38,253 nucleotides of DNA, taken from Streptosporangiaceae bacterium (lineage in GTDB: Bacteria > Actinomycetota > Actinomycetes > Streptosporangiales > Streptosporangiaceae). Where the stretch lies: contig JAFAPY010000123.1 of NCBI GenBank assembly GCA_019246795.1, positions 1-38,253 of the forward strand, in the 5' to 3' direction. Positions 10,276 to 19,327 of this stretch are shown here, piece by piece (the first letter of the stretch is position 1; every line of letters begins with the position of its first letter). The notes under the pieces are model-generated. The model did no database searches and had not been told where the DNA came from. It saw nothing but the letters and a program-made list of their open reading frames with translations. The translations under genes were made by a program, and so were the position numbers.

Positions 10276-11343
10276 CTACCGGCGGACAGGCCAGCCGCCG
10301 GCCTGCAGGGCGTCCAGCAGCGGCCCTGCTGCGGCGGGGCGCACGGAAAGCTCCGCGACGCCGACGGGCAGCCCCGGTGAGTGCTCGATCCTGACATCCT
10401 CGATGTTCACCCCGGCCGCGCCCGCGGCATTGAACAGCCTGGCCAGCTCGCCTGGCTGGTCACGGATGACGACCTGCACGGCAGCGAACTCGCGCGGGGC
10501 GCCGCCGTGCTTGCCCGGGATCCTGGCAACGCCCGCCTGGCCGCGCTCGAGCAAAGCCGCGACCGATTTCTCCCCGGCATCCTCTCCGGCCTCCAGCGTG
10601 CGGGCGGCCTCGGCCAGGTCGGCGGCGACCGCGGCCAGCACCTCCGCGACCGGGGCGGCGTTGGCGGTCAGGATCTGCGTCCACAACCCGGTCTCCCCGG
10701 CCGCCACCCTGGTCACGTCGCGCAGCCCCTGTCCGGCCAGGCCCAGCGCCGCGGCGGGAGCGGCCTCGAGCCGGGCCGCCATGGCCGCAGCCACCAGGTG
10801 CGGGGCGTGCGAGACGAGCGCCACCCAGCGGTCGTGGCTGGCTGCGTCGGTCGGCACCGGGGTCGCGCCGCAGGCCCGGGCCAGGGCGGTGACCACCTCG
10901 GTGGCCCGCTCGGATGTCTCGGGCGCCGGGCACAGCGCCCAGGGCCGGCCCAGGAACAGGTCGGCGCGGGCTGCGGCGGGACCGTGCTTTTCCCGCCCGG
11001 CCAGCGGATGGCCCGGCACGTAGCAGGCCAGGTCGCAGCGGAGCTCACGGGCGCGGGCGAGCGGGAGCTGCTTCACGCTCGCCACGTCGGTGTAGTAGCG
11101 GGCGAGGCCGCGTGCCTGCGCGCCGGCCAGCGCGGCGGCGACCGCGGCGGGCGGCACCGCGAGCACCGCCACGTCGGCCGGTTCCGGCTGCGGGGGCAGC
11201 AGCTCCCCGGCGCCGAGGTCGGCCGCGAGCCTGGCCGCGGCCGGGTCCGCGTCGAGCAGCCAGACCCGCCAGCCGCGCTCGCGCAGCGCCAGCGCCACCG
11301 ACGTTCCGATAAGGCCGGTGCCGAGGACAAGCGCTCTCACCAT
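10276..11343 (-). CDS. tyrA: Prephenate dehydrogenase with C-terminal ACT-like domain
   Basis: MVRALVLGTGLIGTSVALALRERGWRVWLLD; YVPGHPLAGREKHGPAAARADLFLGRPW; C-terminal VQVVIRDQPGELARLFNAAGAAGVNIEDVRIEH. Confidence 0.93.
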   Translation of the reverse strand: MVRALVLGTGLIGTSVALALRERGWRVWLLDADPAAARLAADLGAGELLPPQPEPADVAVLAVPPAAVAAALAGAQARGLARYYTDVASVKQLPLARARELRCDLACYVPGHPLAGREKHGPAAARADLFLGRPWALCPAPETSERATEVVTALARACGATPVPTDAASHDRWVALVSHAPHLVAAAMAARLEAAPAAALGLAGQGLRDVTRVAAGETGLWTQILTANAAPVAEVLAAVAADLAEAARTLEAGEDAGEKSVAALLERGQAGVARIPGKHGGAPREFAAVQVVIRDQPGELARLFNAAGAAGVNIEDVRIEHSPGLPVGVAELSVRPAAAGPLLDALQAGGWPVRR

Positions 11344-11443
11344 GTCTCCACAGATGTTCGAGCCATCCGGAAAGCCCTTCGGGCCACCGGCCGCTCGCAC
11401 GGGCTCAAAAGGCCCGTGCTCGCTAGCCGGTACCGGATGGCCC

Positions 11444-11806
11444 TCACTGGGCGATGTCCAGGCGGAGGGCGGCGGCGCCGCGCAGGTACACGTGCTGGAT
11501 AGCCGAACGCGGACGACAGGTCTCCACGTGCGCCATCAACCGCACCACACGCGGCATGGCCCCGGGCACGGCGATCTCGGTGGCGCAGATCAGCGGCACC
11601 TCGTGGAAGCCGATCTTGCGTGCAGCCAGCGCGGGAAACTCCGCGGTCAGGTCCGGCGTCATGGTGAACAGCACGCTGATCACGTCGTCGGGGGTGAGAT
11701 CGTTGCGCGCCATCACCTCGGTCACCAGCTCGGCCGCGGCCGCCAGGATCGCGTCCCGCTCGTCCGCTTCGACCTGCACCGCTCCGCGGACAGCCCTGAC
11801 CGTCAT
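11444..11806 (-). CDS. aroH: Monofunctional chorismate mutase, AroH class
   Basis: MTVRAVRGAVQVEADERDAILAAAAELVTEVMARNDLTPDDVISVLFTMTPDLTAEFPALAAR, AHVETCRPRSAIQHVYLRGAAALR. Confidence 0.95.
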   Translation of the reverse strand: MTVRAVRGAVQVEADERDAILAAAAELVTEVMARNDLTPDDVISVLFTMTPDLTAEFPALAARKIGFHEVPLICATEIAVPGAMPRVVRLMAHVETCRPRSAIQHVYLRGAAALRLDIAQ

Positions 11807-11833
11807 CTGCCAGCTCCTCCCGTCCGCCTTACG

Positions 11834-12607
11834 TTATAGCCCTACCGCGGCGTAGAGCTCGCCGATTTCCCTGGTGGTCAGCTCGCGGGTCGTCCCCGGC
11901 TTGAGCGTGCCGAGCCGGATGGGGCCCACGTCGGTGCGCACCAGCCGGCTGACCGGATGCCCGGCCGCTGCCAGCATCCGGCGCACCACGTGCTTGCGGC
12001 CCTCGTGCAGGGTGATCTCGACCAGGGCGCGGGCGCCTGACCTGTCGATCACCCGGAACCTGTCCGCGGTGGCCACCCCGTCGTCAAGCTCCACCCCGGT
12101 GGCCAGGCGGCGGCCCAGGTCCTTGGGCAGCGGGCCGGTCACCTCGGCCAGGTAGGTCTTGGCCACCTCGAAGCTCGGGTGCGCGAGCCGGTGCGCGAGC
12201 TCGCCGTCGTTGGTGAGCAGCATCAGGCCTTCGGTGTCGTAGTCGAGCCTGCCGATATGGAACAGCCGCTCGCTCCGGTCGCCGAGGTAATCCGCGACGG
12301 TACGCCTGCCGCGCGGGTCGGACATGGCCGTCAGCACCTCGGCCGGCTTGTTGAACGCCAGGTAGACCAGGCCAGGACGGGCCGGGATGCGCTTGCCGTC
12401 CACCTTGATCACCTGGCGTTGGGGGTCCACCCTGGCACCGAACCTGCGGACCGTCTCGCCATCGACCTCGACCCGGCCGGCGCCGATGAGCTCCTCGCAG
12501 TGCCTGCGGCTGCCCAGCCCGGCCTCGGCCAGCACCTTCTGCAGCCGGACCCCGCCGGGGACGTCGGTCAGCGTGTCCCTGTCGTCCGCGCGATCACGGT
12601 CGGGCAT
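11834..12607 (-). CDS. rluB: 23S rRNA pseudouridine synthase, RluB/RsuA family
   Basis: GVRLQKVLAEAGLGSRRHCEELIGAGRVEVDG (S4 domain), LFHIGRLDYDTEGLMLLTNDGELAHRLAHP, EGRKHVVRRMLAAAGHPVSRLVR. Confidence 0.95.
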   Translation of the reverse strand: MPDRDRADDRDTLTDVPGGVRLQKVLAEAGLGSRRHCEELIGAGRVEVDGETVRRFGARVDPQRQVIKVDGKRIPARPGLVYLAFNKPAEVLTAMSDPRGRRTVADYLGDRSERLFHIGRLDYDTEGLMLLTNDGELAHRLAHPSFEVAKTYLAEVTGPLPKDLGRRLATGVELDDGVATADRFRVIDRSGARALVEITLHEGRKHVVRRMLAAAGHPVSRLVRTDVGPIRLGTLKPGTTRELTTREIGELYAAVGL

Positions 12608-13247
12608 TCTCATCGGCGATGTCCTCGATGTCTGCTGGCAGGAACGGCGCGAGGTCCGGCAGGTCATCCAGGCTGGGCAGGCCGAGCCGCTCCAGGAAGT
12701 AGCTGGTGGTCCGGTACAGGATGGCGCCGGTCTCGGCGTCGGTGCCCGCGTCGGCGACCAGCCCGCGCAGCACGAGCGTGCGCAGCACGCCGTCGCAGTT
12801 GACGCCGCGCACCGCCGACACCCGGGCCCTGCTGACCGGCTGCCGGTACGCGACGACCGCCAGGGTCTCCAGCGCCGCCTGGGTGAGCCGTACCTCCTGT
12901 CCGTCAGTGACAAAACGCTCCACCACCGGCGCGCAATCCTCGCGGGTGTAGAAGCGCCAGCCGCCGGCCACCTCGCGCAGGTCGAACCCGCGACCCTCGG
13001 CGGCGTAGCCCGCTGCCATGCCGGCCAGTTCGGCGGCCACCTCGCTGCTCGGCCGCTCCAGGACCTGCGCCAGCACCACGGTCGGCACCGGTTCGTCGGC
13101 GACCAGCAGGATCGCCTCCAGGCTGGCCCGAAGGCCCGGCGCCTCCGCTTCGGTTCCGGCGTCCGCGCCCGCCCCGGCCCCGGTTCCCGCTGCGCTTGCG
13201 GCTCCGGATCCGGTTCTGGCGTCGGCGGAGCCTGACTCGCTGTCCAT
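12594..13247 (-). CDS. scpB: SMC-Scp complex subunit ScpB
   Basis: LRASLEAILLVADEPVPTVVLAQVLE, LTQAALETLAVVAYRQPVSRARVSAVRGVNCDGVLRTLVLRGLVAD, YRTTSYFLERLGL. Confidence 0.95.
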   Translation of the reverse strand: MDSESGSADARTGSGAASAAGTGAGAGADAGTEAEAPGLRASLEAILLVADEPVPTVVLAQVLERPSSEVAAELAGMAAGYAAEGRGFDLREVAGGWRFYTREDCAPVVERFVTDGQEVRLTQAALETLAVVAYRQPVSRARVSAVRGVNCDGVLRTLVLRGLVADAGTDAETGAILYRTTSYFLERLGLPSLDDLPDLAPFLPADIEDIADENARP

Positions 13248-13250
13248 CGT

Positions 13251-14069
13251 TCAGTCGTCGCTTTCGGTCGGCCGTTCGACGTTACCAGTTTGCCCGGTCC
13301 ACGTTACGTAGAGCTCGCCGAGCGCAGTGACCTGGTCGAAGGACACCGCGTCGTCGGCGTAGAGATCGAGCAGCGCCAGGAACGAGGCCACGATCTCGTA
13401 GCTGCCCGCCGCGTCCGCGGTGAGCTGACGGAAGGAGGCACGGCCGCATTCGCGGAGCATGCCGACCAGCTTCCTGGCCTGCTCGCTGACGCTGATCGCC
13501 GGGGTGTGGATGTGCTCGGTCGACACCTTCGGCGGCGCCTTGGGCATGAGCGTCAGCGCCGCGAGCCTGGCGAACTCGGCCGGGCCGAGGCCGAGCAGCA
13601 CCTCCGGCAGCAGTTGCGCGAAGCACGGCTCGAGCGGAACCCGGCGGGGGAAGCGCCGGGCGGCCGCGGCCATCCTGGCGGCGAAGATCGCGGCCACCTC
13701 CTTGTACGCCCGGTACTGCAGCAAACGGGCGAACAGCAGGTCCCTGGCCTCGAGCAGTGCCAGGTCCTCCTCGTCCTCCACCTCGCCGGAGGGCAGCAGC
13801 CTGGCCGCCTTCAGGTCCAGCAGGGTGGCCGCCACGACCAGGAAGTAGCTGACCTGGTCCAGGTCCCAGCCGTCGGCGCGCTCAGAGATATAGCCGATGA
13901 ACTCGTCGGTGACCTGGGACAGCGCGACTTCGGTGATATCCAGCTTGTGCTTGGAGATCAGCGCGAGCAGCAGGTCGAACGGACCCTCGAACACGTCAAG
14001 GTGCACCTGGAAGCCGGCGCAGCCGGCGGTCTTGTCGGCCCCCTGGCTGGCGTCGGTGCTGGCGATCAT
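13251..14069 (-). CDS. scpA: Segregation and condensation protein A
   Basis: FQVHLDVFEGPFDLLLALISKHKLDITEVALSQVTDEFIGYI, YFLVVAATLLDLKAARLLP. Confidence 0.95.
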   Translation of the reverse strand: MIASTDASQGADKTAGCAGFQVHLDVFEGPFDLLLALISKHKLDITEVALSQVTDEFIGYISERADGWDLDQVSYFLVVAATLLDLKAARLLPSGEVEDEEDLALLEARDLLFARLLQYRAYKEVAAIFAARMAAAARRFPRRVPLEPCFAQLLPEVLLGLGPAEFARLAALTLMPKAPPKVSTEHIHTPAISVSEQARKLVGMLRECGRASFRQLTADAAGSYEIVASFLALLDLYADDAVSFDQVTALGELYVTWTGQTGNVERPTESDD

Positions 14070-14108
14070 GACCGTAGCCGCATCATGGAGCTGGCCTCCG
14101 CCGGGCTG

Positions 14109-14456
14109 TCAGCGGATTCCGCCGCCGGCGGCGGGCCCGCCGGTGATCCGTCGCGCCAGCATGCTGTCTTTGCCGCGCGCGTCCAGGTCGGCGAGCAGCA
14201 CGGCGATCGCCTCCCGGACGATCCTGCCCCGGTCGGACGCGGCGCCGTAGCGGAGCAGGGCGAGGCGGGCGCGTTCCAGGTCCAGGAGTTCCTCGGCGGA
14301 CAGGTAGACGGTGATCTTCTGGGTGTGCTTCTCGCGTCCGCTGGCCCGGCGCTCATCTGACCCGTCCGGCCTGGGCGTTTGCGGTGCGGTGCTCCGCAGG
14401 AGTTCCGCGACCCCCGGCAGGCTTACCCGCCGTGACCGACTCCTGGCTGCCGCCAC
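14109..14456 (-). CDS. Small ribbon-helix-helix-like conserved protein adjacent to ParA
   Basis: 115 aa; KITVYLSAEELLDLERARLALLRYGAASDRGRIVREAIAVLLADLDARG resembles an RHH DNA-binding domain; overlaps the 3' end of parA by 34 bp. Confidence 0.7.
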   Translation of the reverse strand: MAAARSRSRRVSLPGVAELLRSTAPQTPRPDGSDERRASGREKHTQKITVYLSAEELLDLERARLALLRYGAASDRGRIVREAIAVLLADLDARGKDSMLARRITGGPAAGGGIR

Positions 14457-15316
14457 CGCTGCAGTACCTCCTTGGCAAGCTCCCGGTAGGAGCCGGCCCC
14501 CGCGGACCCCGAATCGAAGCTGGTAATGGGCTCTCCAGCCACGGTAGCGTCAGGGAACCGCACCGTGCGGCTGATTACCGTATGAAAAACCTTGTCGCCG
14601 AAGCCGCGCACGAGGCTGGCCAGGACCTCGCGGGTATGCAGCGTCCTGGAGTCGTACATGGTGGCCAGCAGGCCGTCGATGGCCAGCTTCGGGTTCAGCC
14701 GGCGGGACACCTTGTCAATGGTCTCCATCAGCAGCGCCACGCCGCGCATCGCGAAGTACTCGCACTCCAGCGGGATGATCACCCCGTCCGCGCAGGCCAG
14801 CGCGTTGATGGTCAGCAGGCCGAGCGACGGCTGGCAGTCGATCATGATCACGTCATAGTCGGGGGCCATCGGCTGCAGCACCCCGCCGAGCACGTACTCG
14901 CGGCCGACCTCGTGCACGAGCTGGACCTCGGCTCCGGACAGGTCGATGTTGCTCGGGAGCAGGTCCATGCCGTTGATGCTGGTCTTGTGCAGCACGTCCT
15001 GCGGCGTGACGTCGCGCTCCATGAGCAGGTTGTACACGGTGGCGTCGATGTCGTGCGGCTGCAGGCCCAGCCCCACCGACAGCGCCCCTTGCGGGTCGAA
15101 GTCGACGAGCAGGACGCGACGGCCGTACTCGGCCAGGGCCGCGCCGAGGTTGATCGTCGTCGTCGTCTTGCCGACGCCGCCCTTCTGGTTGCAGATGGCC
15201 ACGATACGGGCCGGGCCGTGCTCCAGAAGCGGCTCCGGCTCGGGGAGGCCGGGCAACGGCCGGCCTGTCGGACCCAGGTCTTTCGCCTGGGGCTGTGCGG
15301 TACGGGATGCTGCCAC
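14423..15316 (-). CDS. ParA family ATPase (orphan, Soj-like)
   Basis: RIVAICNQKGGVGKTTTTINLGAALAEYGRRVLLVDFDPQGALSVGLG, YDVIMIDCQPSLGLLTINAL, MYDSRTLHTREVLA. Confidence 0.96.
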   Translation of the reverse strand: MAASRTAQPQAKDLGPTGRPLPGLPEPEPLLEHGPARIVAICNQKGGVGKTTTTINLGAALAEYGRRVLLVDFDPQGALSVGLGLQPHDIDATVYNLLMERDVTPQDVLHKTSINGMDLLPSNIDLSGAEVQLVHEVGREYVLGGVLQPMAPDYDVIMIDCQPSLGLLTINALACADGVIIPLECEYFAMRGVALLMETIDKVSRRLNPKLAIDGLLATMYDSRTLHTREVLASLVRGFGDKVFHTVISRTVRFPDATVAGEPITSFDSGSAGAGSYRELAKEVLQRWRQPGVGHGG

Positions 15317-15488
15317 CAGCGCTGAACCTCCCGGGGTATGGCCGCGACGCGACGCCCACGGAACCAGACATGGACTTTAGGGCCTCGCTCGGGCACCGGC
15401 AAGCAGGCGCGCCGTTCGCGCCCGATATCGGCCTGCGATGTCCGTCACCGGCGGCGCGCGGCGGCGGTCGCCATGAGAAGCTGGGACG

Positions 15489-16361
15489 GTGAAAATCGGC
15501 CTGCAGATCCCAGACTTCACCACCCCGGGCGGCCCGGGGCGTCTCGGCGCGGACCTGGCCACCGTGGCCCGGACCGCGGATGAGGGCGGCTTTTCCTTCC
15601 TCGCGGTCATGGACCACTTCTTCCAGATCGGCGCGATCGGAGCGCCGGAGCGCGAGATGCTCGAGGGCTATACCGCACTGGGCTATCTCGCGGCCTGCAC
15701 CTCGCGCGCTGAGCTGCTCACCTTGGTCACCGGCACCGTCTACCGGTACCCGGGCGTCCTGGCGAAGATCGTGACCACCCTGGACGTGCTGTCGGGCGGC
15801 CGCGCCTGGCTCGGCATCGGCGCCGCGTGGAACTCCGAGGAATCGCACGGCCTGGGCATCGGCTTCCCGCCGGTCGCCGAGCGTTTCGAGCGGCTGGAGG
15901 AAACGCTGCAGATCTGCCTGCAGATGTGGCGCGGCGACGAGAGCCCGTACCGGGGCGAACATTACCAGCTGGAAAGGCCGCTGAACTCGCCGCAGTCGCT
16001 GACCCGTCCGCATCCGCCGATCATGATCGGCGGCGGCGGGGAGAAGAAGACGCTGCGCCTGGTAGCCAGGTACGCCGACGCGTGCAACCTGTTCCCCGGC
16101 CCGGACCTGGCCCGCAAGCTCGACGTGCTGCGCGCCCACTGCGAGGCCGAGGGCCGCGACTACGACGCGATCGTCAAGACCTGCTATTTCGTGTTCGACG
16201 TCGGGGAGAACGGCGAGAAGGCCGCCGAGGTCGTCGATCAGCTCGGCCAGCTCGCCGACCTCGGCTTCCAGGCCGCGATCGGCGCGGTGGCCGGCGTATG
16301 GCGGATCAGGCCGCTGGAAGTGATCGCCGCTGATGTCATCCCCGCCGTAGCCAATGTGTGA
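15489..16361 (+). CDS. LLM class F420-dependent oxidoreductase
   Basis: VKIGLQIPDFTTPGGPGRLGADLATVARTADEGGFSFLAVMDHFFQIG..., LLTLVTGTVYRYPGVLAKIVTTLDVLSGGRAWLGIGAAWNSEESHGLGIGFPP, RPHPPIMIGGGGEKKTLRLVA. Confidence 0.94.
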   Translation: MKIGLQIPDFTTPGGPGRLGADLATVARTADEGGFSFLAVMDHFFQIGAIGAPEREMLEGYTALGYLAACTSRAELLTLVTGTVYRYPGVLAKIVTTLDVLSGGRAWLGIGAAWNSEESHGLGIGFPPVAERFERLEETLQICLQMWRGDESPYRGEHYQLERPLNSPQSLTRPHPPIMIGGGGEKKTLRLVARYADACNLFPGPDLARKLDVLRAHCEAEGRDYDAIVKTCYFVFDVGENGEKAAEVVDQLGQLADLGFQAAIGAVAGVWRIRPLEVIAADVIPAVANV

Positions 16362-16434
16362 AATTTAGGCAGAACGAGCGATGGTGCCTGGCCCCGGTCC
16401 CGTGTCGTGCTGCCGGCGCAGGCCGGGCACATGA

Positions 16435-17094
16435 CTAGCGGTGAGGAGCTGGACGGCGGGCGTTGGCGCGGGCGACGGCGGCGGCGCTGGCGTGGTCGCC
16501 GCGCGCGGCCAGGCCGGCGATGACGCCGGGGATGTCGGCGGCCGGGCGGTTCTGGCTCAGCTTGGCCTTGGCCTCGATGCGGGTGATCTGCAGCTCGACG
16601 CCGACGATGGCGCGGAGCTGGCCCTCGACGAACCGGCGCGGCGCGTCGTCCACCGACCACGGGTGCTGCTGGCCGGGCGAGGCGAGCCTGGCGGCCTCAT
16701 GCTTGGCGGTCAGCCGCCGGACGAGGTCCTCGACCCAGGCCGGGTCGTCGTGCACGACCAGGGTGCCGTAGACGTGCGCGGTGATGTAGTTCCAGGTGGG
16801 AACCACCCGGCCGTGCTCGGCCTTGGCCGCGTACCACGACGGTGACACGTAGGCGTCCGGGCCGCGGACGATCGCCAGCGACTCGCCCAGGACCGGCGTG
16901 CGCCACTGGTCGTTGTTGCGGGCCACGTGCCCGTACAGCGCGCCGCGGGTGCCCGCCGCGGGCTCGTAGGCCAGCGGCAGCATGGTGGCGAGCAGGCCGT
17001 CCGCGGTCACCGTGATCAGGTCGGCCGCAACCGGGGCGGCCAGCAGCTCGGTCAGGGTCGCCTCGTCGGCGGCGAAATGGGCGGGAACGTACAT
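16435..17094 (-). CDS. FMN-binding negative transcriptional regulator, PaiB family
   Basis: MYVPAHFAADEATLTELL, YVSPSWYAAKAEHGRVVPTWNYITAHVYG, GVELQITRIEAKAKLSQNRP. Confidence 0.93.
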   Translation of the reverse strand: MYVPAHFAADEATLTELLAAPVAADLITVTADGLLATMLPLAYEPAAGTRGALYGHVARNNDQWRTPVLGESLAIVRGPDAYVSPSWYAAKAEHGRVVPTWNYITAHVYGTLVVHDDPAWVEDLVRRLTAKHEAARLASPGQQHPWSVDDAPRRFVEGQLRAIVGVELQITRIEAKAKLSQNRPAADIPGVIAGLAARGDHASAAAVARANARRPAPHR

Positions 17095-17136
17095 GATGCC
17101 TCCGTCCCGCCAGGGTATCCGGTGCGGTGGAGGGGG

Positions 17137-18477
17137 TCAGCCGGTGAAGTGGCGGGTCAGGCCGGCCCAGACGGCGTCGTAGTCGGCCTGCCGGTGCGCT
17201 GCCTGCATCGCCTGCCGGGTCGGGATGATCATCCAGCGGCTCTCGAACATGAACGCCAGCGTGCCGTCGATCTTCTGCGGCCGCAGCTCAGCGCTGCTCG
17301 CGCGGGCGAAGGTCTCCGCGTCGGGGCCGTGTGCGGCGAAGGTGCTGTGCAGGCTGCCCCCGCCGGGTGAGAACCCCCCGGCCTTCGCGTCGTAGACGCC
17401 GCGGACCAGCCCCATGAACTCAGACATCACGTTGCGGTGGAACCACGGCGGCCGGAACGTGTCCTCGCCAACCAGCCAGCGCGGCGGGAAGATCACGAAG
17501 TCCACGTTGGCCAGGCCGGGCAGCTCGCTGGGCGAGGTGAGCACGGTGAAGATGGACGGGTCGGGATGGTCGAAGCTGATCGTGCCGATCACCATGAAGT
17601 TCGCGGTGTCGTACTTGTACGGCACGTAGCTCCCGTGCCAGCCCACCACGTCCAGCGGCGAGTGATCGTAGTCGGCGCCCCACAGGTTGCCGCCGAACTT
17701 CTGCACCACCTGCACGGCGTCGGTCCGGTCCTCGTAGGCGGCGACCGGCGCCAGGAAGTCGCGCTCGTTCGCCAGCCCGTTCGCGCCGATCGGGCCGCGC
17801 TCGGGCACGGTGAACGCGGCGCCGAAGTTCTCGCACACATACCCGCGCGCGGGCCCGGGCAGGTCCACGCGGAACCTGATGCCGCGCGGGATCACCGCGA
17901 TCTCGCCGGGCGCGACCGCCAGCGGTCCCAGCTCGGTGTGCAGCAGCACCGCTCCGTGCTCGGGCACGACCAGCAGCTCGCCGTCGGCGTCGACGAAGTA
18001 CCTGCCGGCCATGGACGTGTTCGCCGCGTACATATGCACGGCCATGCCGTTGCGCGTCGGTATGTCGCCGTTGCCCCCGACCGTGTACAGCCCGTCGATG
18101 AAGTCGGTGTCCCCGTGCGGCAGCGGGAACGGGTCCCAGCGGAGCCGGTTGGGCTCCGGCTCGACCTCGTCGAACGGCGTGCCGCGCATCGTCCCGTTGC
18201 CGGTGCGGCGGAACCTCGGGTGGGCGGCGGACGGCATGATCCGGTACACCCAGGTGCGCCTGTTCACCGCACGCGGCTGGGTGAACGCGGTCCCGCTGAT
18301 CTGCTCGGCGTACAGGCCGAGCGGGGCGCGCTGCGGCGAGTTCCGGCCCCCGGGCAGCGCTCCCGGCACCGCCTCGGTGACGAACTCGTTGCCGAACCCC
18401 CGCTGGTAGTCGTACTCTCCGGTGCCGGTCGCTGCCGCCGGCTGCCGGACCGTCACAGGATTGACGTCGACCATCAC
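17137..18477 (-). CDS. hmgA: Homogentisate 1,2-dioxygenase
   Basis: [118 protein letters not shown]. Confidence 0.97.
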   Translation of the reverse strand: MMVDVNPVTVRQPAAATGTGEYDYQRGFGNEFVTEAVPGALPGGRNSPQRAPLGLYAEQISGTAFTQPRAVNRRTWVYRIMPSAAHPRFRRTGNGTMRGTPFDEVEPEPNRLRWDPFPLPHGDTDFIDGLYTVGGNGDIPTRNGMAVHMYAANTSMAGRYFVDADGELLVVPEHGAVLLHTELGPLAVAPGEIAVIPRGIRFRVDLPGPARGYVCENFGAAFTVPERGPIGANGLANERDFLAPVAAYEDRTDAVQVVQKFGGNLWGADYDHSPLDVVGWHGSYVPYKYDTANFMVIGTISFDHPDPSIFTVLTSPSELPGLANVDFVIFPPRWLVGEDTFRPPWFHRNVMSEFMGLVRGVYDAKAGGFSPGGGSLHSTFAAHGPDAETFARASSAELRPQKIDGTLAFMFESRWMIIPTRQAMQAAHRQADYDAVWAGLTRHFTG

Positions 18478-18495
18478 TGCCTCCTCGTCCCTGCC

Positions 18496-18548
18496 CAGTG
18501 CTTTCTGGAGCGCGCGTCGGCAAGCCCGCCGCGCGGCCGCTCAGGCAC
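18496..18548. repeat. Diverged single copy of the dispersed hairpin repeat also found at 35791-35893
   Basis: CAGTGCTTTCTGGAGCGCGCGTCGGCAAGCCCGCCGCGCGGCCGCTCAGGCAC aligns with the 48-bp repeat unit; the same hairpin arms CGCGCGTCGG / CCGCCGCGCG are kept. Confidence 0.8.
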
Positions 18549-18615
18549 ATGTAACCACGTGCCGGGGCTGCGGGCGCAGCGGCGCAGGTGGGATGCTGGT
18601 GGCGGCAAGCGGGAG

Positions 18616-19299
18616 GTGAGCGTGGCGGATCGGTGGCTGACGTTCGACTGCTACGGGACGATCGCCGACTGGGACACCGGGATGCGCCGGGCGCTCGAGC
18701 CGGTGGCGGGGGCGCAGCAGGCACCGCGGCTGCTCGCCGCCTACCACCGGGCAGAGCTCGAGCTGGAGGCGGGCCCGGGCTGGATGCCGTACCGGGAGGT
18801 ACTCACCTCCGGGCTGGCGTGGGCGGCCGAGCGCGAGGGCATCAGGCTGCCGGCGGACGCCGGGGAAACGTTCGTGCGGGCCTGGCCGGACATGCCGGTC
18901 TTCGACGACGCCGGGTCGGCGCTCACCGCGCTGAAGGAGCAGGGCTGGAAGCTGGCCATCTTGACCAACTGCGACGACGACCTGTTCGCCGCCACCAGGC
19001 CGCGGCTGCCGGTGCCGTTCGACGAGGTGGTGACGGCGCAGCAGGTGGGCAGCTACAAGCCGGACCTGGCGCACTTCCGGGCGTTCGCCGACAAGGCCGG
19101 CGTGACCAGGTCGAGCTGGATCCACGTGGCCAACAGCTGGGTGCACGACATCCTGCCCGCGGCCAGGATGGGACTGCGGTCGATCTGGGTGGACCGGGAC
19201 CTGACCGGGCACCCGGCCAGGCTGGCGGAACGGCGCATCACCGCGATGCGCAGGCTCCCCGAAACGGTCGACGCCGTCGGCGCCATCATGCCCCGCTGA
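18616..19299 (+). CDS. HAD family hydrolase (haloacid dehalogenase type II-like)
   Basis: VADRWLTFDCYGTIADWDTGMR, LAILTNCDDDLFAATRPRL, SYKPDLAHFRAF, SWIHVANSWVHDILPAARMGLRSIWVDR; start 18616 or 18622. Confidence 0.9.
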   Translation: MSVADRWLTFDCYGTIADWDTGMRRALEPVAGAQQAPRLLAAYHRAELELEAGPGWMPYREVLTSGLAWAAEREGIRLPADAGETFVRAWPDMPVFDDAGSALTALKEQGWKLAILTNCDDDLFAATRPRLPVPFDEVVTAQQVGSYKPDLAHFRAFADKAGVTRSSWIHVANSWVHDILPAARMGLRSIWVDRDLTGHPARLAERRITAMRRLPETVDAVGAIMPR

Positions 19300-19327
19300 G
19301 CAACACCGACCGGCGCTCAGGGCGGGG
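19296..19327. terminator. Convergent hairpin between the HAD gene and dinG
   Basis: CTGAGC (19296-19301) / GCTCAG (19315-19320); outer CCCCG / CGGGG can pair across a GG bulge; both stop codons lie in the stem. Confidence 0.5.

Noticed and set aside
15317-15488. parS centromere near parA
   Set aside because: No sequence resembling TGTTTCACGTGAAACA was seen; the ParA looks like an orphan.
14853-16139. 428-aa minus-strand ORF across parA and the LLM oxidoreductase
   Set aside because: Overlaps two well-supported genes in wrong frames; no domain signature.
16362-16434. TGCCTGGCC/GGCCGGGCA imperfect inverted repeat between LLM and PaiB genes
   Set aside because: Long loop and wobble pairing; not convincing as a terminator.
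17420-19299. 434-aa minus and 620-aa plus ORFs around hmgA
   Set aside because: Out-of-frame or antisense to hmgA; only the last ~228 codons of the plus frame are the real HAD gene.
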